A DNA stretch of 64,000 nt, from positions 2,728,001-2,792,000 of the forward strand of contig OY969762.1 in the NCBI GenBank assembly GCA_963702835.1. The letters run 5' to 3'. Positions 58,372-64,000 of this stretch are shown here, in pieces; the first letter of the stretch is position 1; each line of letters opens with the position of its first letter. The position numbers and the translations under genes are program-made. The notes under the pieces were generated by a model, which worked only from the letters and a program-made list of their open reading frames with translations, was not told the DNA's origin and did not search any database. This DNA is from JAFGAV01 sp041479055 (GTDB taxonomy: Bacteria > Acidobacteriota > Aminicenantia > Aminicenantales > JAFGAV01).

Positions 58372-59532
58372 CTAGAACTTCAACTTGAAGCCGGCTCGCA
58401 GGGCCGCACCTGTAAAATCCACTTCGGCCGGCCGCGGATTATAAACCCCTGCTTCCGAAGGAACTCGGCTGCGAATGAACAACAGGCTGTAGACGGCGTC
58501 CGCGACGCGGGTCTCGTAGTAATAGAGCTTGCCTTCTTCCTGGGAGGTGACGGCTTCGGAGTCAAGGTAGGTGCCGGTCCCACTGAACCCGGTGAGGGGG
58601 GCATAGCGGCCGTTGAGCTCCAGGACCAAGCCGAAGTTCGGGGACAGGCTCCATTCCAGCCCCAGCCCGCCGAATACGCCCAGGCCCCGCGCATCGGCTT
58701 CGCCCGTCCATTCTTGCCAGTCGTTGCTCGCCGCTTCCCAGCGATAGTAATAGCCGGCGTGGGCGAAGATGTATTCGACGCCGATCTTCAGGCTGATGAA
58801 GGGGACCGGCGCGTAGGCCAGGAAGGCCCGGACCGGGATGGCCCACAGAGCCGGCCTGGCGGTAAAAGAGTAGGAGTAAGAGCCTTTGGCCAGGTGGACC
58901 AAACTCTGCCGCGAACCTGTTAGATATTCGACCCCTACTCCCAAGGAGATTTTTTCGGCCAGGGGGAAGGAAAGCTCGCCGCCGCCGACAAACCCCAAGC
59001 CGACGGGATTGACCTCGTCCAGGGTCTGGGCGTTCAGGCTGTCGAGATAATAATCAGCCAGGCCCCGGGTTCCCTTGTTCAAATCGCCGCCCAAGACAAG
59101 GTTCCCTCCGCCGGACAGGGCCAAGGAGAACAGGCTTTCTTGAGCATAGGCCTGGGCCGACTCTTGTCTTTTGGCCGGGACCTTTTCCGGCGGCCGGGTG
59201 ACGGGTTCGGTCCGGGCCGGCTCCGGATTTCCGGCCGGCGTTTGCGGCTCTTCCTCCGGGGTGATCAAAGCCACCAGGCTTTCATGGACGTATCCCGATG
59301 CGACCCGGGCCGACTCGTCCCGCAGGGTGACTAAATACCAGTCGCCTTCTTTGGCCGAAGATTCAAGAAGGGTTCCCCGGGGAACCTGACGGACGACGTT
59401 GCTGCCGATGTCCGGCTTCTCCCTCAAATTGGCGATCTCGGCCGTGACCCGCAGCCGGATCGTGGCGCCCAGCGCGGCAGTTCCAAGCAGGAGACAGATC
59501 CACATAAGCCTAAACAGGGTTCCATGTCTCAT
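58372..59532 (-). CDS. SH3b-domain outer-membrane barrel protein
   Basis: A 386-residue protein with a signal peptide (about 1-22), a bacterial SH3 domain (about 25-85, RVTAEIANLREKPDIGSN and GDWYLVTLRDESARVASGYVHESLV), a proline-rich linker (about 92-125) and a C-terminal beta-barrel (about 135-386) ending KLKF. The SH3b domain could bind peptidoglycan and anchor the barrel. No enzymatic motif is seen. It follows the OmpA-like barrel gene at 59689 on the same strand. Confidence 0.8.
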   Translation of the reverse strand: MRHGTLFRLMWICLLLGTAALGATIRLRVTAEIANLREKPDIGSNVVRQVPRGTLLESSAKEGDWYLVTLRDESARVASGYVHESLVALITPEEEPQTPAGNPEPARTEPVTRPPEKVPAKRQESAQAYAQESLFSLALSGGGNLVLGGDLNKGTRGLADYYLDSLNAQTLDEVNPVGLGFVGGGELSFPLAEKISLGVGVEYLTGSRQSLVHLAKGSYSYSFTARPALWAIPVRAFLAYAPVPFISLKIGVEYIFAHAGYYYRWEAASNDWQEWTGEADARGLGVFGGLGLEWSLSPNFGLVLELNGRYAPLTGFSGTGTYLDSEAVTSQEEGKLYYYETRVADAVYSLLFIRSRVPSEAGVYNPRPAEVDFTGAALRAGFKLKF

Positions 59533-59626
59533 CTTTCGACCTCAGTCCTATTTTCCAGCTTGGAGCGCTCCGTGCGGCGCCAGAACTTGAAAACCATCCC
59601 ACATTTTAGCTTATCCTGAATGGCAA

Positions 59627-59660
59627 AATAAAAAAAGGGGAGAGCTTGGCCTCTCCTTTG
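59627..59660 (-). terminator. Rho-independent terminator
   Basis: On the minus strand, GGAGAG-gccaag-CTCTCC is followed by CCTTTTTTT. It terminates the 59689 gene about 30 bases after its stop. Confidence 0.7.
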
Positions 59661-59688
59661 AGGATCGCGGGAATAGGCCGGGGGGCTG

Positions 59689-60564
59689 TCAGATGCGGAT
59701 CTTGAAACCGCCGCCGATATAGAAGAAAGAGGGGTTGACCGTGTAGGGGGAGGTGTTTTCGGCCGCCCAGTCCGCCTGGTCCGGGAAGATCTCCCACGAT
59801 GGCAAATTTCCGTCCAGGCCGCCATAAAGTCCGGAGAGGTATTCCCAATTGAATTTCTTCTCAGGGCAGAAGAAATAGCGAACCTCCAGGCTCAGGGCCA
59901 CCATGGGCGATAGGCTGATATCCACACGGCCCCCGGCGTTGAACCCGAAGCCGGGCCAGGAGGTCGAGGGAATCTCCATGTCCAGCGGGAAGAAATCGAC
60001 CCATTCGACAATCCACCCCGAGACGAGCATCCAAAAATGATCCCCATACATACCGGTGGCCTTGGCCTGAGTTCTATTTAAGTACAACGTCGGGCCGGCA
60101 AAGAGGTTGAATTCCACCAGGCCGCTGGAGAACTTGCCGGCAAAGTCCATGAAAATCGGGACCGTGCTCAGCTGGCCGCGGCCGCTGAAGGCGTAGCTGT
60201 TGTCGGTGACGGCCGTGCCGATATGGTAGCTCCAGGAAGCGGCTGTGTCGTTGGGAACCCCGGTGCTGAAAATGCCGCCGCCGAACTGGAGCCCAAGGTT
60301 GTCGTTGAACATGAAGGTCAGGGCGGCGCCGAAGAAGACGCCGTTATTGGCCTGGTAGCTGATATCGGCTGATTCTTCTATGTTTTTGGCAATTTGGCCG
60401 TTCCAGATATCGCTGTACTGGCTGGTGCCCTTGGTCGAGGCCAGGCTGAAGCCGCCGAACAGGCTGATGCTGAACTTTTGGCCGGCCCCGTAGCCGTGAG
60501 GCTGGGCCAGGAGGGCCGCGGACACCAGGACGCACAGGATTGCACCCCCCAGCGCTTTTTTCAT
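59689..60564 (-). CDS. Outer-membrane beta-barrel protein
   Basis: A 291-residue protein with a signal peptide (about 1-22) and an eight- to ten-stranded barrel pattern: SISLFGGFSLAS, then GVFFGAALTFMFNDNLGLQFGGGIF, then NAGGRVDISLSPMVALSLEVRYFF, ending FKIRI. It resembles the small OmpA/OmpW-like barrels. AAAGGAGG lies 6 bases before the start. It is a single gene with its own terminator. Confidence 0.82.
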   Translation of the reverse strand: MKKALGGAILCVLVSAALLAQPHGYGAGQKFSISLFGGFSLASTKGTSQYSDIWNGQIAKNIEESADISYQANNGVFFGAALTFMFNDNLGLQFGGGIFSTGVPNDTAASWSYHIGTAVTDNSYAFSGRGQLSTVPIFMDFAGKFSSGLVEFNLFAGPTLYLNRTQAKATGMYGDHFWMLVSGWIVEWVDFFPLDMEIPSTSWPGFGFNAGGRVDISLSPMVALSLEVRYFFCPEKKFNWEYLSGLYGGLDGNLPSWEIFPDQADWAAENTSPYTVNPSFFYIGGGFKIRI

Positions 60565-60672
60565 GCATTCCTCCTTTCCTCTAGAGTTATGGCCGAACGG
60601 AGTTGTTTAAAAATTATACAGCATCGCCTCCTCATCCTGTCAATCAAACTTGGCAGTTAAGGGAGCAGCCAA

Positions 60673-60963
60673 GGCTTGGGTATTGGCCGGAGCGAGCATC
60701 AGGCCGGATTTAGCCCTTCTGAAGCGCTCTTCGAGGATTTCCGGCATTCTTCTTGCCGGCTGGCGAGCATGTATGAGCCTTCCGAAGGAGGGCGAGTTGC
60801 GCAGCCCGCAAAATCATGCCGGAGACGCCTTGCCTCTTTCTCTTAAATTCATTTACCCCTCCAACCCCCCTAGGGAAATAGGGGGGAGCTCGATGGCGTC
60901 TCCGGAGAGGTCGAAGGAAGGGCGTGAAAAATCCGGCCAGCGAGCGAGGTCAATACCCAAGCC
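60673..60963. repeat. 291-bp nested palindrome with C/G-tract tip (copy D)
   Basis: Five pairs of perfect inverted arms nest around one centre. GGCTTGGGTATTG (60673-60685) pairs with 60951-60963; GGCCGGATTT (60702-60711) pairs with 60929-60938; GCCCTTC (60713-60719) pairs with 60917-60923; CCGGAGACGCC (60819-60829) pairs with 60895-60905. The tip CCCCCCTA (60865-60872) pairs with TAGGGGGG (60879-60886). The left arm has an extra stretch of about 90 bases. The tip, with TTTACCCCTCC before it, resembles repeats A-C near 29.1 kb. It lies in the 499-base gap between two genes and has no coding content. Confidence 0.8.
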
Positions 60964-61063
60964 GAACGACTCCCTATTGCATAAAAAAAGATGCTTTTGC
61001 AGTCATGCTTGCAATTCTTGGGCCTTCCGGTTATATGTTATGAAACAAAGAACGGAGGAACTC

Positions 61064-61840
61064 ATGAACGGATGGAAAGGGAACAAGCCTCTCCTTCTCG
61101 GATTCGGCCTTATCAGCCTTGTGGTCCTGGCCTCGGCCCTGCCCGCGGCCAAGAAGCCCAAGATCGTCGTTGACCGCGACACCTGGGAATTTGGGCGGGT
61201 CAAACAGGGAGAGACGCTGAATCACGAGTTTGTCTTCAGGAACGCCGGCGAGGCGGTGCTGAATATTGGGAACGTGGAGACCTCTTGCGGCTGCACGGCC
61301 GCCCTGGTCTCCGAGAAGAAGCTGGAGCCGGGCAAGGAAGGCCGGGTCAAAGTCTCTTTCTCCTCGGCCGGCTACGGCGGCCAGGTGGCCAAATATGTTT
61401 ACCTGGATTCGGACGACCCCGACCGGCCGCGGGTCCAGCTCAAGATCACGGCCGACATCGAAACGCCTCCCCAGCCAAGACTGGAACTCCAGCCCTGGAC
61501 GGCCGACTTGGGGCTCATCCTGCAGAACGAGCCGTTTGAAGCCGAGGTCATCATCCGGAACAAAGGCGAGCTGGAGCTGACGGTGGGATGCGATTCCAAA
61601 ACAGCCTCCTTTTCCAGCGGCGGGAAACCCTTGAATTTCCCCTTAAAGCTCGCCGGGGGGAAGGAGAAGGCGGTTAAAGTCAAGCTGACTCTCCCCGACC
61701 GCGTCGGCGTGCTGCATGAATATTTTCTCTTCAAGTCCAACGACCCGGCCAACCCGTCCGTATCCTTCCTCCTGAGCGGCTACATCGTCACTGCCGAACA
61801 GGTCAAGGAGTTTCTGGCGCGGCATAAGAACAAGTTCTAG
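61064..61840 (+). CDS. DUF1573 protein
   Basis: A 258-residue protein with a signal peptide (PLLLGFGLISLVVLASALPAA) and two Ig-like DUF1573 domains (about 27-130 and 140-245). The diagnostic motif NVETSCGCTAALVSEKKLEPGKEGRVKV carries the CGC pair. ATG 61064 is chosen for GGAGG 6 bases upstream; the frame extends back into the palindromic repeat but that part is not coding. DUF1573 proteins are periplasmic or surface proteins of unknown role, common in Bacteroidota and Acidobacteriota. Confidence 0.85.
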   Translation: MNGWKGNKPLLLGFGLISLVVLASALPAAKKPKIVVDRDTWEFGRVKQGETLNHEFVFRNAGEAVLNIGNVETSCGCTAALVSEKKLEPGKEGRVKVSFSSAGYGGQVAKYVYLDSDDPDRPRVQLKITADIETPPQPRLELQPWTADLGLILQNEPFEAEVIIRNKGELELTVGCDSKTASFSSGGKPLNFPLKLAGGKEKAVKVKLTLPDRVGVLHEYFLFKSNDPANPSVSFLLSGYIVTAEQVKEFLARHKNKF

Positions 61841-61907
61841 TTGTGCGTCTGACAAGTTCCTGGCCGTTCAGAGTCAAGACTCATAAGACGGTGCGCTGGT
61901 GACGGCC

Positions 61908-62150
61908 ATGAGTGGTTCGTCCCGGCGGATTATTGAGGTCCGGGTCCGGCCCCGTTCGGGGAAGCGCGAGGTCTCGGTCGCCGAGTCCGGCGACCTTACC
62001 GTTTCCGTGCTGTCCCCTCCGGAAAAGGGGAAGGTCAACCGGGAGGTCATCGAACTCCTGGCCGCGCATTTCGGCCTGCCGGCCTCCGGAATCCGGATTG
62101 TGCGGGGCGGTCAGTCGCGCCTCAAGCTGGTCGAGCTCACCGGCCCATGA
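61908..62150 (+). CDS. DUF167/YggU family protein
   Basis: An 80-residue protein with the family motifs VRVRPRSGKREV, then SPPEKGKVNREVIELLA, then IVRGGQSRLKLVEL. The start may be ATG 61908 or GTG 61899. YggU relatives are small alpha/beta proteins without an established activity. It overlaps the nucleoside transporter as ATGA, so both are co-transcribed. Confidence 0.88.
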   Translation: MSGSSRRIIEVRVRPRSGKREVSVAESGDLTVSVLSPPEKGKVNREVIELLAAHFGLPASGIRIVRGGQSRLKLVELTGP

Positions 62151-63457
62151 GCATCTATAACCTGATCAGCGCCCTTGGTGTTTTCATCCTGCCCGTGTTC
62201 GCCTGGCTTACCTCCACCCGCCGGCGGGTGGTCAACTGGCGGGTCGTGTTCTGGGCTATCGGCCTCCAGCTCCTGTTTGCTTTTTTCATTTTTGTTGTCC
62301 CCTGGGGCAGCCAGGTCTTTCTTTTCCTCAACCGGGTAGTGGTCCGCCTCCTGGACAGCGCCACGGCCGGCACGAAGTTCGTCTTCGGCCGTCTGGCTCT
62401 GCCTCCCGGCACCGTCAATGAGGCGGGCGAGACATCGCTGGGCAATATCCTCATCACCCAGGCGCTGCCCACCATCATCTTTTTTGCGGCGCTGATCAGC
62501 GTCCTCTATTATGCGCGGGTCATGCCCATTTTCATCCGTCTCTTTGCCTGGGTTTTCACCAAAACTATGCGCATCAGCGGCGCCGAATCGCTCAGCACCT
62601 CCGCCAATATCTTTGTCGGCGTGGAATCGGCCTTGGTCGTCCAGCCTCACCTGCGGGAGATGACCGCCTCGGAGCTCGGCCTCATCCTGACCGCGGGAAT
62701 GGCCACCATTGCCTCCACTGTTCTGGCCCTCTACGTTTTTTTCCTCAGGGCCGTCCTGCCCACCATCGCCGGCCATCTGCTCTCCGCTTCGTTCATGTGC
62801 GCTCCGGCTTCGATCCTGATGTCCAAGCTGGTCATGCCCGAGATCGGCCGGCCCAAGACCCTGGGCCTGCATATCAAGCCGGCCTACGAACGCTCGGATA
62901 ACTTAGTCATGGCCATCATCAACGGCGCCAACGACGGCCTGAAGCTGCTGGCCGGCATTGTGGCCCTGCTGCTGGCCTTCCTGGGGCTGCTGGCCCTGGC
63001 CGACCTGATCTTGGGCTGGCTGGGCGGCAACCTCAACCACTGGCTCGGCTGGCATTTCGAATGGTCGATCAAATCATTCCTGGGCTATTTCTTCTATCCT
63101 TTCACCTTTTTGCTGGGCGTGCCGCTGGCCGACGTCCCGGCCGTAGCCCGGCTCCTGGGCGAACGGACGGTGGCCACCGAGGTCGTCTCCTACCAGCACT
63201 TGGCCGAGTTGATGAAGGCCAAGGCCCTGGTCCATCCGCGTTCGGCCATCATCGCTTCCTATGCCCTGTGCGGGTTCGCCCATTTCGCCTCTCTGGCCAT
63301 ATTCGTGGGCGGTACGGGCGCCCTGGCCCCCGAGCGGATCAAGGACCTCTCACGGCTGGGCTTGCGGGCCTTGTGGGCCGCCACCCTGGCCTGTCTCCAG
63401 ACCGCGGCCGTGGCCGGGGCTTTCGTTACCCAGGGGTCTATTCTTTTGGGGAAATGA
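62147..63457 (+). CDS. nupC: Concentrative nucleoside transporter (CNT family)
   Basis: Nucleoside importer of 436 residues with about ten membrane segments. Family sequences are GAESLSTSANIFVGVESALVVQPHL (the SANIFxGxTEAP-like motif), MTASELGLILTAGMATIASTVLALY and SYALCGFAHFASLAIFVGG. Coupling ion Na+ or H+ is not readable, but the Na+-type ATP synthase ring and the NSS symporter make Na+ plausible. The start overlaps the DUF167 gene as ATGA. Confidence 0.9.
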   Translation: MSIYNLISALGVFILPVFAWLTSTRRRVVNWRVVFWAIGLQLLFAFFIFVVPWGSQVFLFLNRVVVRLLDSATAGTKFVFGRLALPPGTVNEAGETSLGNILITQALPTIIFFAALISVLYYARVMPIFIRLFAWVFTKTMRISGAESLSTSANIFVGVESALVVQPHLREMTASELGLILTAGMATIASTVLALYVFFLRAVLPTIAGHLLSASFMCAPASILMSKLVMPEIGRPKTLGLHIKPAYERSDNLVMAIINGANDGLKLLAGIVALLLAFLGLLALADLILGWLGGNLNHWLGWHFEWSIKSFLGYFFYPFTFLLGVPLADVPAVARLLGERTVATEVVSYQHLAELMKAKALVHPRSAIIASYALCGFAHFASLAIFVGGTGALAPERIKDLSRLGLRALWAATLACLQTAAVAGAFVTQGSILLGK

Positions 63458-63532
63458 GTTGTTTTTTATTTTTCCTGATACAATAGGTGCCCTTTTGGAC
63501 GTCATTCTCTTTTCGGGATATGATGGATTATC

Positions 63533-64000
63533 ATGAGCGAGAAACGCCTCGACTGGATCGCCTTGGGCTTGGCCACGGCCGAATGCCCGAGGTCCATTCC
63601 TAAAATTCTGGCTCGCTTTGCCAGCCCGCTTGAGGTTTTTCACGCTCCCCAGGAAGATCTCCGGGGGTTGGGCCTCAATGATGAGATCGTTGGCTGTCTT
63701 TCCTCCGGATGCTTTCAGGAAAGGGCCGAAGAGGAGGAGGTCAGGCTCGACCGCCTGGGCGGCCGGGTCATTGTCTATGATGACGAGTCCTATCCCGGGT
63801 TGCTGAAACAAATCCCCGACCCGCCCTTCGTTCTCTTCAGCTTCGGCCGAACGGATGTCCTGCGCGGGCCGGCGGTGGGAATCGTGGGAGCACGGCGGCC
63901 GACCCCTTACGGCCGCGCGGCAGCCCAGAGCCTGGCCCGGGAGCTGGCCGGGCGGGGGCTGGCCGTAGCCAGCGGCTTGGCCGAGGGCATCGACAGCCGC
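63533..64000 (+). CDS. dprA: DNA-processing protein DprA, 5' part
   Basis: N-terminal 156 residues of DprA/Smf, which loads RecA onto incoming single-stranded DNA in natural transformation. A SAM-like helical domain (about 1-60) is followed by the start of the Rossmann-like core: IVGARRPTPYGRAAAQSLARELA and GLAVASGLAEGID. The gene runs off the end of the window. It suggests that the cell may take up DNA, though dprA is widespread. Confidence 0.93.
   Translation, partial: MSEKRLDWIALGLATAECPRSIPKILARFASPLEVFHAPQEDLRGLGLNDEIVGCLSSGCFQERAEEEEVRLDRLGGRVIVYDDESYPGLLKQIPDPPFVLFSFGRTDVLRGPAVGIVGARRPTPYGRAAAQSLARELAGRGLAVASGLAEGIDSR

Noticed and set aside
60650..61063. Upstream extension of the DUF1573 reading frame
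   Set aside because: The extension reads through the palindromic repeat and lacks a ribosome site. GGAGG before ATG 61064 and the signal peptide fix the start.

Overview
The window looks like a GC-rich, anaerobe-type Gram-negative chromosome. It has outer-membrane and LPS genes (lpxD, lptD, heptose kinase, heptosyltransferase, WaaP-like kinase, two beta-barrel proteins) and an F0 ATP synthase operon whose c subunit carries sodium ligands. The mix (LpxD, LptD, VPS10-like beta-propeller, C69 dipeptidase, GDP-sugar cluster) would fit the Acidobacteriota/Aminicenantota. That placement is inference, because no rRNA or other marker gene is present. No intact tRNA, rRNA or CRISPR was seen.

Layout. 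1-4400: end of thioredoxin reductase, then a minus-strand operon atpZ-atpI-atpB-atpE-yihY-lpxD. 4544-13726: papain-like peptidase, a VapC toxin relic, lptD, then a nucleotide-sugar operon (rmlA, rmlC, rmlB, GDP-mannose dehydratase, reductase, DegT aminotransferase). 13806-21885: KimA-like transporter, VPS10-like propeller protein, Na+ symporter, membrane protein. 21981-28327, minus strand: purF, heptose kinase, PHP phosphoesterase, O-antigen-ligase-like protein, heptosyltransferase, Trm112-like protein. 28355-29330: a junction made of a decayed IS3 copy, C/G-rich hairpin repeats and a 3' fragment of tRNA-Val.

About 29.3-49.5 kb is an accessory island. Its core is a sigma-54-linked redox/metal cluster. 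A PAS/AAA+ activator is followed by a perfect -24/-12 promoter. Then come three NifX-like proteins, glycine-rich/DUF5320 proteins, a 1-Cys peroxiredoxin, a CGGC protein, an encapsulated-ferritin-like protein, two ferredoxin-containing P-loop ATPases, an FmdB zinc ribbon, a radical SAM protein, a methyltransferase, an IscU-Mrp/NBP35 fusion and a PLP lyase. After it lie an ECF transporter, a degenerate methylglyoxal synthase, a transposase fragment, and a DtxR-FeoA/FeoB iron operon with a palindromic operator over the start codon. The right edge has an integrase C-terminal fragment and a 3' fragment of tRNA-Leu(TAA).

Beyond the island: a metal ABC operon (outer-membrane protein, ZnuA, ZnuB, but no ATPase), a C69 dipeptidase, a four-gene LPS/glycan operon, two outer-membrane beta-barrel proteins, a 291-bp nested palindrome, a DUF1573 protein, DUF167, a CNT nucleoside transporter and the start of dprA.

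The best candidate for a poorly described system is the sigma-54/NifX/DUF5320/Mrp cluster (30429-42444). It reads as a regulated pathway for handling iron-sulfur or other metal clusters under redox stress. Five apparent single-base frameshifts occur in otherwise well conserved genes (rmlA, rmlB, peroxiredoxin twice, ferredoxin ATPase). Most fit homopolymer-length changes, so sequencing error should be excluded before calling these genes dead.
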